Assembly: GCA_014885115.2 (NCBI GenBank)
Contig: WKLE02002416.1
Span: 55,607 to 66,262, forward strand
DNA length: 10,656 bases
From: Asterionellopsis glacialis
Lineage: Eukaryota > Bacillariophyta > Plagiogrammaphyceae > Rhaphoneidales > Asterionellopsidaceae
Reading direction: 5' to 3'
The notes beneath the pieces are model-generated. The model was not told where the DNA came from and did no database searches. It saw only the letters and a list, made by a program, of their open reading frames with translations. Positions within the stretch are counted from its first letter, which is position 1; every line of letters begins with the position of its first letter. The position numbers were made by a program, and so were the translations under genes. Below, in pieces: positions 1 to 8,062 of this stretch.

Positions 1-2
1 GA

Positions 3-122
3 GAAAATGGGGTTGCTGCTTTTTCACAAAAGGGATGTAATCGGCAGCAAACAAATAACAATCAACAAAAGAAGGAACAGAAGACGATGGCTGTAGATGA
101 CACAGGGCAACAAGAACCATGA
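3..122 (+). CDS. Possible C-terminal tail of a gene cut by the left edge
   Basis: Frame 3 is open from the window edge to a TGA at 120-122 and encodes about 39 residues rich in Gln, Asn and Lys, ending in TGQQEP. The other two forward frames stop early or give less protein-like text. Low-complexity polar tails are common at the C-termini of diatom proteins. No domain is visible, so no function can be given, and the frame may be open by chance. The DNA after the TGA (T-rich, with stops in all frames) would fit a 3' untranslated region. Confidence 0.3.
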   Translation, partial: ENGVAAFSQKGCNRQQTNNNQQKKEQKTMAVDDTGQQEP

Positions 123-1220
123 AGTCCTGTGTCAAACCATCATTCTACTTGTTCTATTTGTTGGTTGTTGACAAATGTTTTATCATAAAGGTTGGTTGGT
201 GAGTGTTGAAGAGTCTTGTGTGCTTGTATTTCTTCGCTAATCACCCACCATGCCAACGGCACTTCAGAAAAGTACGTATTAATACTGGCAATAATGAATT
301 ATTATCCCCTGTTATATATCAATAAATGCTGTACATACCATCCGTAGTTAGGACTAATAATCTTGATCTGCAATCGTCTGCAATTTCGTGAAATGTCGAC
401 ATATCCAACGGAAATTATTTTCAATAATTAAAAAATAAGCCAAAATCGTTAGAAATGGATACACATGAAATAGTATACTTCATTTTGTAACAAATGTATT
501 TTTAGTATGGACATTTCTGTAGTTTCTATATTTTTGCGGGAGTCACACTGGCGACATGTTCGGAACATTTTCCATTCGCGGGATTCAGACCACAACGGAG
601 TATAGGAGGGCTAAATTTGTGGGACTAATCAGGGGAGTAATTCTTTTGTGGGCTAATAGTTGGGATTCGCGATTTGGCGGGTCTGAGAGAAATTGTTGGC
701 CTTCTCTTCTTCAACACTCCGAATTGGTGGCACAGATCTACCGGTACTTTGAATACCTTTCATCTCCGTATGTATATCTATTACATATTCAAATGTACAA
801 ATGATTAAATAAAAAACGATACACATTTTCAAAGTAACGGCAGATTTGTGAAATCTCTTTGCAGTAGAAACTCAACGTAGAATTCCTACCAGCTACTTGA
901 AGAACAAGATAGAGCAAAAGAAGAAAACGCAACCGCGGTGGCCAACTCCGCGTGACGACGTTTTCTGGTGTGAAACCAAAGCTTTGGTTCGCGAATCAAA
1001 GCTATTTGTTAACCTCGCCAACTTCGTTCTTTACGACTGCTTTCAGAACTTGGTAAGACACCCAAATCATCCGTCGCCGTCCACATCTAAACTGCATTTG
1101 ACATATTTCACGTGAGGCGTTTGGTAGTTGCGATTCTCCCAATCTTCATCTAAATCTCCAGTGTGCTTGCTCTGTCAACAGCCGTTACAACAAAGAATTC
1201 AAAAAAAAAACATAGTCACG
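123..1220. other. Intergenic region without a convincing gene
   Basis: About 1.1 kb in which I see no supported gene. Bases 280-540 are AT-rich. Bases 540-740 form a more G-rich patch with an 82-codon open frame (556-804) that shows no recognisable motif or coding character. A 72-codon frame at 897-1115 is similarly unsupported. The right-hand part should hold the promoter and leader of the secreted protein starting at 1221, and it contains the palindromes at 974-1003. An A10 tract at 1201-1210 lies just before the start codon. Confidence 0.5.
974..1003. repeat. Two overlapping palindromes upstream of the secreted-protein gene
   Basis: Bases 974-989 read AACCAAAGCTTTGGTT, a perfect 16-base palindrome. 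Its right half is reused in a second, near-perfect 24-base palindrome (980-1003). That one has arms AGCTTTG and CAAAGCT around the self-complementary core TTCGCGAA, with a single G/T mismatch at 987/996. The element lies about 220 bases before the start codon at 1221. Binding by a dimeric regulator or hairpin formation are both possible; neither is shown by the sequence. Confidence 0.6.
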
Positions 1221-1580
1221 ATGATGCTTTCTAGAACATTTACTACTATTTGCGTATCATTTTTCTCAACAATTGCCATGGTTCAGGGACAAGTTCCAGG
1301 TCAACCATGGAATGTTTGTTACTTGGAATATTCATCGCGTTTGGACGTTCAAAGTTTTTGCCGCCAAGTACCGGAATGCGAAGTCAATATTATGAATCCA
1401 TTGAATCCAGATTTTCTTGAGTGCTCACTACAATGCGAAGTAGATTCGGACTGCGGAGAAGGAATGTCATGCTTTAACGGGCTCTCGTGCAACAACCCAA
1501 CAATTATAGCAGCAGAAGACGAAGAATTCTTGAAGGAGCGTTTAGGGAATGATGCAGACAATGACAATCCATGGGAATAG
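1221..1580 (+). CDS. Small secreted cysteine-rich protein, function unknown
   Basis: A 119-residue protein. Residues 1-23 form a typical signal peptide: short polar start, hydrophobic stretch around residues 8-21, and a likely cut after VQG. The mature part has eight cysteines (33, 47, 53, 68, 72, 78, 84, 90), enough for four disulfides. The last four are spaced exactly five residues apart, with text such as DSDCGEGMSC that recalls small disulfide-rich folds (EGF-like, WAP-like, dickkopf-like), but no family can be assigned. The last 20 or so residues are acidic (EDEEF, DADNDN). I chose the ATG at 1221 (a second ATG follows directly) rather than the in-frame ATG at 1128, because 1221 places the signal peptide at the N-terminus. 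The next gene, the methyltransferase, converges on it. A secreted or cell-wall role is inferred only from the signal peptide. Confidence 0.72.
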   Translation: MMLSRTFTTICVSFFSTIAMVQGQVPGQPWNVCYLEYSSRLDVQSFCRQVPECEVNIMNPLNPDFLECSLQCEVDSDCGEGMSCFNGLSCNNPTIIAAEDEEFLKERLGNDADNDNPWE

Positions 1581-2195
1581 ACTAGTGGTGCATAGAATCC
1601 AGTGACACCTACTGTAAATCTGGAAATGACGAAAGGAATAGAAGAGTAGAGCCTATTATTTGATTCATTTGTAAAAAGATATACTGAGTCACTTTAAAAA
1701 TGGCAGATACATACGCCAATAGGGGGGATGAACTAAACGGTGAGGCCTCCTGTTTCATGTTGCTAATAATCGGAAAAAACGCACAACAAACACAAACATG
1801 TAAATGTGCGTTTCACAATTTGTTTTTCATTCACTCAGTCTTACGACTAGAACAAATCAAACCAAACCAAGTCAAATGCGTAAAATGTTTAGATAAAGTC
1901 CATGTTCATTTCATGTATAAAGATAGAGAATTATTTTTTGAAAAAAACAGCTGTACTTCCAAATAATTTCAGTTTTTTTCAAGCCATGATCGTTTGTTCA
2001 AGTGATTGTAATACTATAGACGAAAAGGCTTCGGCCAGTAAGTAGATGAAATATTTTCAAGCACGATTTGCTATAGACGTTAAAAGATTAGTCGCTACGA
2101 TATCCAATGTGATTGACATGTCAATCCAGTGTTTTAAAGGCAATGGGTATACTGCTCAAGATCCGTCAAAACTGCACTGTAGGAGCGTCAAATTC
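1581..2195. other. Convergent intergenic region, nothing recognised
   Basis: This 615-base gap lies between the stop codons of two converging genes and should contain both 3' untranslated regions. It is AT-rich, with homopolymer runs around 1930-1980. Open frames at 1700-1966 and 2046-2363 have no motif support; the second runs into the antisense of the methyltransferase gene. No canonical AATAAA was seen for either gene. Confidence 0.5.
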
Positions 2196-3500
2196 CTATT
2201 CCTTTTTAGTGAAGCGATCTCGACACCATTCTTGTTGTTCATCACGAGTATGAAAGGACCAAAAAATAATATTTGTCTTTTTTTGCCCTTGTCCTACTGG
2301 AATCACTTTGATATCCTTAATACTGTTGGAGTTGTAACCGCTTGTACCAGTATCGTCTTGTAAGGAATCGACTAGCAATGATGCATGATTTCGTCGTGAA
2401 ACTAATGACGAGAACCAAAGACAACGGTCTGCAAAGTGAAAGCTCTCCCGGATGATTGAAGATATAAATGCAACTTCACCGCCAGGATACCATAATTCCA
2501 TTGGTCTTCCCAAAAAATTGTCAGATCCGGCTGAAGGTAATAGTGGTGAATCACTTTTGTGAATTTTTAGATTGTCTTTCGTTGCACCCTGCTGTTGTTG
2601 GCCACTGCTTCTTTGTTGCCTTTTTCGTTTTTGACGATTGATAGATAGATTTCGAATCTTTCTTTGGTTGGCACTTCGAAAGGATTTTTCGGAAGGATAA
2701 AATGGTGGATTACACATGACAAAATCCACCTTTTCATCAGATTTAAGTATCCCATGGAGGATACTACGTTGATTCTGTTGGACTCGAACATCAATTTGGT
2801 GTGAAAGTCCATTCGCCATGACTATTTGACGTGCTGATTCGGCCGCTTCCCGATCTATATCTGATCCAAGAAAGGACCAACCAAATGTTTGTGTACCAAT
2901 AAGAGGATAAATCAAACTTCCACCTACACCAATATCAAGACCTACAATGTTTGGGCCACGCGGCATATCCTCTATCCTAGTGCTCATGGTTGCTTTTTGT
3001 CCCGTTGCCGACTGATACAGAACATCCGCAACATTGTGAATATAATCAGCCCTTCCTGGTATAGGAGGTGTAAGTGCTGACGGAGGTAAAAAGGATTCCC
3101 ATTGCGTCACCCCATAATCAGATGCAAGAAGAGCTGCATTAAGAGTTTTCACTGCGTGGGGGTCTGAAAAATCAATAGTTTCTCGGTCACCTTTTGACGA
3201 ATGGCTCGGTCGAAGGTACTGTTTAAGATCCGGGAAATCAGAAGATATTTTTTTCATGTCATACGATCCCTGGAAAGCATTACGAGGGTGTGTACTGTTG
3301 TCAATAGTAGCTACTGTTCTCTTGTGGATTGCTGTGCATGTGGCCTCGTTCAATTGTTTTACACATGGTGATTGCTTTCGTCTCGTATGCCGTTCTGGCG
3401 ACAAATCAACGGAGAACAAAACTCGATTACTAAAGCTAATCGATCGAATTTGTAAAGTAATCCTACCGTAATGAAACTGGCGTGATGCAAATTGAATCAT
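2196..3500 (-). CDS. METTL16/RlmF-family RNA N6-adenine methyltransferase
   Basis: A 434-residue protein of the Methyltransf_10 family, which includes human METTL16 (U6 snRNA and MAT2A hairpin m6A) and bacterial RlmF (23S rRNA m6A). SAM-binding motif I is DIGVGGSLIYP (about 189-199), followed by the acidic motif GSDID (212-216). The catalytic NPPF is at 264-267. Residues 71-165 match the METTL16 N-terminal module in pattern: HPRNAF, then DFPDLKQYL, then SDPHAVKTLNAALL. GQGQKKTNIIFWSF (403-416) matches the end of the catalytic domain. The protein stops soon after, so the C-terminal VCR RNA-binding region of animal METTL16 is absent. The first 70 residues extend beyond the family and have no acidic residue until position 32, like a mitochondrial presequence. 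A basic patch RQKRKRQQR (289-297) in a Gln-rich insert could instead be a nuclear signal or RNA contact. Starts at 3500 or, without the extension, further inside. Intronless. Family assignment is strong; substrate is inferred. Confidence 0.9.
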   Translation of the reverse strand: MIQFASRQFHYGRITLQIRSISFSNRVLFSVDLSPERHTRRKQSPCVKQLNEATCTAIHKRTVATIDNSTHPRNAFQGSYDMKKISSDFPDLKQYLRPSHSSKGDRETIDFSDPHAVKTLNAALLASDYGVTQWESFLPPSALTPPIPGRADYIHNVADVLYQSATGQKATMSTRIEDMPRGPNIVGLDIGVGGSLIYPLIGTQTFGWSFLGSDIDREAAESARQIVMANGLSHQIDVRVQQNQRSILHGILKSDEKVDFVMCNPPFYPSEKSFRSANQRKIRNLSINRQKRKRQQRSSGQQQQGATKDNLKIHKSDSPLLPSAGSDNFLGRPMELWYPGGEVAFISSIIRESFHFADRCLWFSSLVSRRNHASLLVDSLQDDTGTSGYNSNSIKDIKVIPVGQGQKKTNIIFWSFHTRDEQQEWCRDRFTKKE

Positions 3501-4199
3501 TCCCTCTATTTTACATCAATTGAAGTCTCTATTCTTTCAGCATTTCGTCATGGTACCAGCGGTGGGATATTTCGATATTGCTATTATTTCTTCATGCTTG
3601 ATGCCCTTTCACGTACCGGCAGAACAAAAAACAGCTGACGAGGGATGAGTAATTTACCGGCGGGTGATGGGCAGGAGAAAAACCAGCCCTTCTAAGATAA
3701 TACAGTAAAAAGGACATGTAGAATTGTTATCTTACGTACAGGTAGGTCCTACTGTATTTTAAATTATATATCGACAGTAATATCGACAGTACCAGGTACC
3801 AGGTAAGTTACTTTGCGTGAGTTAGGCGCGAATGTACTGGTAATAACATAACGAGTATTTTTATGAAGCAGGTGTCAATATGCCGTCGTCCTCATTCATT
3901 AACGAAATTCGACTCAACGGACTTACCAAAAATGCGAACCCAAAATTGCTTAGGCTTCACATTTTGATCTTGGGGTGTATTTTCAAATATTTGATTTGTT
4001 CCTGAATGTCATGTGTCATATTCACTTGACAAAAGCGGTGGGAGTATCGCAATCATAAAACCAAAATCAGAACCCTTCCAGACGGCCAGCCATTGATTTA
4101 TTTCACTTCAAAAGATTTATCTCGATATATCAGGTAACATTAAAAAGAATCGAAGAGAAAAAGAAACCCTCACGAACACCAAGAACAAAAACAATAACG
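3501..4199. promoter_or_regulatory. Divergent promoter region with a GTAC motif cluster
   Basis: This 699-base region separates the start codons of the methyltransferase (-) and the sugar transporter (+) and should drive both. GTAC occurs six times between 3553 and 3837 (3553, 3613, 3736, 3789, 3796, 3834), about one being expected by chance. Several copies are in GGTACC or GTACCAG context. The leader just before the transporter ATG (4141-4199) is rich in A and purines, as is common in diatom 5' untranslated regions. No TATA box can be singled out, although TATATA occurs near 3766-3771. Confidence 0.5.
3768..3805. repeat. Two adjacent short tandem duplications
   Basis: ATATCGACAGTA is repeated twice head to tail without mismatch (3768-3779 and 3780-3791). 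It is followed at once by two perfect copies of CCAGGTA (3792-3798 and 3799-3805). The second pair creates the palindromic GGTACC. The repeats sit inside the GTAC cluster of the divergent promoter and could be duplicated binding sites or replication-slippage products. Confidence 0.8.
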
Positions 4200-6203
4200 A
4201 TGTCGTTAGCTGGATCGTACAGCCCTAAGATTCGCATGAGTAAGAGCTTCGGCTCAATGCTTGGACTTGAAGATTATGCAGAGGGTTCTCATAATAAATC
4301 AATGCTAATATCAACTAAACAGAAGAAATTGTCGCTGTCACGAGGTGCCGACGAGAAGACTCCTCTAAAGGACAATGGCGCTCCCACCACAGAAAGTAGC
4401 GACGTACGTCTTTCTGGCACATTGCTTACAACTATTACTGTTGTCACAATAGGTTCGTCACTTCAATTCGGCTACGGTACTGGTGTCATGAACAACTCCG
4501 AGGCATTTATTATGTCCTACTTTATCGACCAAGGAAAACAGTACACCCTCATGAATTGGTCAACTACTGTCAGTTGCTATGGCATTGGAGGTTTAATTGG
4601 AAGTGTGCTTGGACCAAAGGTGCTTGGTCGTTTCGTAGGACGACGAGCGACGCTCCTTATCAACAACATTTTCCTTTTACTGTCCTCCTACTTTATTGCA
4701 TTTGCACCATTTTGGTGGTGGCAAGCCATTGGTAGGATCTTTGTGGGGATTGTAGCAGGTATTGCAACTGCTGTTGTACCTACTTATTTCTCTGAAATCA
4801 GCCCTGTCGAAGTTCGAGGAGCTGTTGGCACGATGCATCAATTAGGTATTACTATTGGTATCCTTGTATCTCAAGCTTTGTCAACGCCAAGTTTAAATCT
4901 GTTGGGATCAGAAGAAATGTGGCAATGGCTCTTTCTAGTTCCAGTCTTATGTGGTCTTCTTGAAGTAATAGTTCTACCCTTTTGTCCTGAATCTCCTAGG
5001 TACGTCCAATTACTTTTCACCATCCATTCTTACCTGGTAAATTGTCAACAGCTGTTAACGATACATACTATTTTCTACCGCTTTGCGTCAGCTATCTTTA
5101 CATGACCAAAGGTGAAAAAGCAGCAAGAGCAGCTCTAGTGAGACTCCAATCAGAACAAGTTGCTGATGAATATCTCCAATACATAAAAGAGGAAGTAAGC
5201 TTTGCAAGCTCTGAAAGTGGTGGGATGGGTGTTAGAGAATTATTTTTTGACCGAACACTGAGAAAGCAGTTGATAGTGGGTATCACTGTCCAATTAATGA
5301 TGCAGTTTTCGGGAATCGATGCAGTATTCTATTACTCCACCACTGTTTTCTATCAAGCTGGGGTCAGTGACCCAGAGGTGAGCTTAAATATATATTACAT
5401 TCGGATGTGTTTTGTCAAATACTATTGCAAGCATTTTTTTTTACTGACAATGGTGGAAACATTTCCCCCCATTATTTTACTATTACAGTTTGCAACTACC
5501 ATGTTGGGAGTTATCAATGTCATTGTAACAATATTTGCCGTGAGGTTTATGGACACTGCTGGCCGTAAAGCTTTGTTGAAATATTCCTGGTAAGTTGCAT
5601 TAAAGTCTTTTTTTTTTGCCACAACTCTTTTGATTTCTAATTAATGTTTGTCTCTGCATCATGCTTTAGGTACGGCATGTGCACCAGTTATATTGTGTTA
5701 ACAGTAGCTTTCGTCTTGAAACCATATCTTAAATTCATGGACCAGGTAAGAATTTCAATTTTTTACTTAGAGGCCATTCTTTTGCATATTTTACTTATGT
5801 TTTTTTTTCACCACTTAAATTTGATTATTATTATTATTATTGTCTTAACTGCTGCCACCAATATTTTTTATAGCTTTCCATCGCTGCTACCACTGGAGTT
5901 ATTGTATTTTTTGCATTTGGTCCTGGATGCATTGCATGGTTCATCATTGCTGAAATATTTCCACTTTATGCACGAGATACTGCCATGTCAATTGGCATAT
6001 TTATAAATTGGGTTGCTAATTGGCTTGTAGCATTTACTTTCCCCCTTTTGTTGGAATACACGCAACCATACACTTTTATGATATTCGTTGCAACAACAGC
6101 CTACTTTTTACACTTTACTATCAATTATGTACCAGAGACGAAAGGTTTAACAGTTGCACAAGTTACAAATGAATTTGAAGAAATTCCGTTAGATGTCTGT
6201 TAA
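4200..6203 (+). CDS. GLUT-like MFS sugar transporter, five exons
   Basis: Proposed exons: 4200-4999, 5092-5377, 5489-5589, 5670-5745 and 5874-6203. Together they give 530 residues with frame kept at every GT-AG junction and hallmark motifs restored across them (PESP then SYLYMTKGE; TAGRKALLKYS then WYGM). The protein should be a 12-helix plasma-membrane or organelle transporter of the sugar porter family. Visible signatures: SLQFGYGTGV in helix 1 (88-96), GRRATLL (147-153), GRIF...PTYFSEISPVEVRGAVGT (178-211), HQLG (213-216), PESP (263-266), QFSGIDAVFYYST (338-350), DTAGRK (384-389), GPGCIAWF (437-444), NW (466-467) and PETKG (508-512). The text is closer to animal GLUTs than to bacterial or plant porters. 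An N-terminal cytosolic tail of about 75 residues is Ser/Lys-rich. Compared with GLUT1, Q282, N288 and E380 are replaced by M337, D343 and A435, so D-glucose specificity cannot be assumed. Substrate unknown. Confidence 0.9.
5378..5488 (+). other. Intron 2 of the transporter, open in frame
   Basis: Donor GTGAGC at 5378 and acceptor TTACTATTACAG ending at 5488. Removal joins DPE to FATTMLG, which matches the helix 7/8 region of GLUT proteins. The intron is 111 bases (37 codons) and contains no stop in the upstream frame, so retention would insert 37 mainly hydrophobic residues without ending translation. The other three introns (92, 80 and 128 bases) are not multiples of three. Confidence 0.8.
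5746..5873 (+). other. Intron 4 of the transporter with an ATT microsatellite
   Basis: Donor GTAAGA at 5746 and acceptor TTTTTTATAG ending at 5873, a 128-base intron. It holds six perfect ATT units at 5824-5841 and T-rich runs before the acceptor. Splicing joins FMDQ to LSIAATTG, restoring the helix 9/10 boundary of the transporter. Confidence 0.8.
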
Positions 6204-6412
6204 AAGAGAAAAGTATCACCACATGCTCTATATTTTGTGGTATTAGTTGTTGACCTACTAAAGTTGCTTTAGATGGTATTGAGAGACCTAGACCATAAAG
6301 TGGTTATCTTCTAAAAACAAAATCATTGGTAGCCGTATAGCAAGCTTATGTATTCGTTACTAGACAAGACAACCTGGTAGCTTGTGATAGTCCAAAATAG
6401 AACATTTATATT
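6204..6412. other. Short convergent spacer between transporter and dehydrogenase
   Basis: Only 209 bases separate the two stop codons, so the 3' untranslated regions probably abut or overlap on opposite strands. No AATAAA is seen; the right end is AT-rich (ATATTTTAAAA near 6408-6418). Antisense overlap of the two transcripts is a possibility, inferred from spacing alone. Confidence 0.5.
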
Positions 6413-7342
6413 TTAAAACAAAGGTTCTCGAATAGGTTTCATAGCTGCAGAATCCTGTTGACCTCTTTCTCTTGCTTGGTCAAGTTCGTCTACGTGTAAG
6501 TAATGACCTGTCATACCACTCTCAAGGACTACAAACAACCCATCCTTGATAGATTCAGCAGATCTTACCCCCTTTCTACCTTCAGGCTTTGGAAATGATT
6601 TTGTATTCACCATGCCTGGACTTAGTGTATTCACAAAAACATTTTTATCTTTTAATTCTTCTGCCAATGACGCAGTCATTCCCTCCAAAGCAAACTTACT
6701 AGCTACATAAAATGACATGTTTGGTAATCCCACCTTTCCTGCACGAGATGAAATATTTACAATTTGTTTATTATCACCATCCGACGATGATTTTTCTAAT
6801 AGCATGGAATATCGAAGTACTGCTGCTGTTACTATATGAACAGATATAACATTAAGATCCAATAAATGTCGTAAATCTTCGGAATCCAGTGTTTCAGCTG
6901 TTCCCTTCGTTGGTTGTGAACCACCTGCATTATTAATAAGGATATCAATTCCACCCCATTTGTCAACAATAGATTTGACCATTGATTCAACTTGATTCTG
7001 ATTTGTTACATCAGCTACATGCATGGAAACAGACGACGATGAAGACGAATTTCCTTCGATACATGCAAATCTTGATGCAGTTTCTTCAAGTTCACTTTTT
7101 GTACGTGATGAAATGGCAACCTTTGCACCTTCTTTATTACATATTTCTGCGATTGCTCGTCCTATTCCACGTCCAGCACCAGTGACAAGAACTCGTTTAC
7201 CTGCTAATCTTCCAATTTGAGAAGACATTGCTGCAGTTGCAAACGTTGTGTTACCAGTAATAGTTGTAGAGCAAGTGATGGAGCACAACGTCAAGAATAA
7301 CAAACGGATTGAACTAACAAAAAAATGAGTTTGTCTCCGCAT
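6413..7342 (-). CDS. Classical short-chain dehydrogenase/reductase, probably ER- or plastid-targeted
   Basis: From the start at 7342 this is a 309-residue NAD(P)H-dependent oxidoreductase of the classical SDR family (FabG-like). The Rossmann glycine motif is TGAGRGIG (54-61) and NNAG is at 137-140. The catalytic tetrad is N164, S199, Y212 and K216, with the usual 13-residue Ser-Tyr spacing, followed by SPGMVNT (241-247). A run of serines (99-105) is an unusual surface insert. Residues 1-38 look like a signal peptide: MRRQ, then a hydrophobic stretch (FVSSIRLLFLTLC), then a Ser/Thr-rich part, pointing to the secretory route or, in diatoms, possibly the plastid. The SDR fold itself starts near M39 (ATG at 7228), a possible cytosolic start. 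The frame also stays open upstream, with a double ATG at 7507 that would give 364 residues. The part beyond 7507 runs through repeat-rich DNA and is probably not translated. Substrate cannot be read from the sequence. Intronless. Confidence 0.85.
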   Translation of the reverse strand: MRRQTHFFVSSIRLLFLTLCSITCSTTITGNTTFATAAMSSQIGRLAGKRVLVTGAGRGIGRAIAEICNKEGAKVAISSRTKSELEETASRFACIEGNSSSSSSVSMHVADVTNQNQVESMVKSIVDKWGGIDILINNAGGSQPTKGTAETLDSEDLRHLLDLNVISVHIVTAAVLRYSMLLEKSSSDGDNKQIVNISSRAGKVGLPNMSFYVASKFALEGMTASLAEELKDKNVFVNTLSPGMVNTKSFPKPEGRKGVRSAESIKDGLFVVLESGMTGHYLHVDELDQARERGQQDSAAMKPIREPLF

Positions 7343-8062
7343 CGCATTCCCACTCTTTAGAGAGAACACTACCGACTTGACAGCACACTCTTCTACAAAA
7401 AGTTGTCGCAAACTGATGTCGGAAGCGGGTCGCCCGACAGCAGTCAGCAAAAAATGCAAAACAGCAGCAGATGATCTTTTTTTTAGTTTTGTGATTTGTG
7501 ACATCATCTTCTGTTGAAGCAAAATATCACACCGTCCCCCGGGAAATACGACCTCTCGGGTAAGGTACGTTGTTGTACGTACCTGTACCACGTAGACTGG
7601 ATTACAATAGTAGGGGTCTATCAGGACTCCTTTACCCAACCTACATACCGTTCCCAGGTACACAAGACAGTGCAGTAGAGTACCTGTACCAGGAACATAG
7701 ATTGAAGTACCAGTACCGCGTATGTAGTAATAAGTACTGTCTGTCCCGCCGTCTCGCAACTCCGGTCATAGGACAGACTCTCGTACGTACTTGTGTCCGT
7801 AACCACGTGCATGACACACCCAGCAAAACTGAAGCCACATTTTCAGGAAAGAATTGAGGTTTTTTTGGGCTTCCAGCAGAACAATGTCTTTTTTTCCTCG
7901 TTTGCCATCGGCACTTTCGAGTATGCAGTATTTAACTCCATAGTCCACATCTCATACAAAAGAAAACTGATATCTACTTGTCGATCGAAAATCATCATAC
8001 AAATTAACCTGTCTAGTATTCAAGGACGTTTGTGGTGTGATTGACAACAGCAACAATAATAC
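7343..8062. promoter_or_regulatory. Divergent promoter region with a dense GTAC cluster
   Basis: About 720 bases lie between the start codons of the dehydrogenase (-) and the SET protein (+). GTAC occurs twelve times between 7565 and 7790 (7565, 7575, 7579, 7585, 7658, 7680, 7686, 7707, 7713, 7733, 7783, 7787), where about one would be expected. GTACGTAC appears twice. The part at 7343-7507 may instead belong to an extended dehydrogenase N-terminus. Several short frames open on both strands here overlap one another and look like by-products of the repetitive motif. Bases 7850-8062 show nothing notable apart from T-rich runs near 7860 and 7890. Confidence 0.55.
7579..7691. repeat. Direct repeat of GTACCTGTACCA
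   Basis: The 12-mer GTACCTGTACCA occurs exactly at 7579-7590 and again at 7680-7691, with a related GTACCAGTACC at 7707-7717. Each unit is a pair of GTAC cores spaced six bases apart, close to half a helical turn, which would fit paired protein binding or repeated slippage. Confidence 0.75.

Noticed and set aside
556..804. 82-codon open frame in the left intergenic region
   Set aside because: No motif, no targeting signal and no protein-like composition; length is within what chance gives.
897..1115. 72-codon open frame containing the palindromes
   Set aside because: Its text has no recognisable feature, and the palindromes suggest a non-coding role for this stretch.
1349..1567. Minus-strand frame opposite the secreted protein
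   Set aside because: It is the antisense shadow of a gene with a clear signal peptide and cysteine pattern.
5824..5841. ATT repeat as a functional element
   Set aside because: An ordinary six-unit microsatellite inside an intron.
7343..7759. Extension of the dehydrogenase to the far upstream ATG at 7759 (448 residues)
   Set aside because: The part above 7507 is translated from the GTAC repeat region, is rich in Tyr, Thr and Gly by composition of the repeat, and is not SDR-like; overlapping open frames exist on both strands there.
7565..7790. Copper-response elements (GTAC core bound by SBP-type regulators)
   Set aside because: The SBP family is known from the green lineage; nothing here supports such a regulator in the inferred diatom host, so the match of a four-base core is not evidence.
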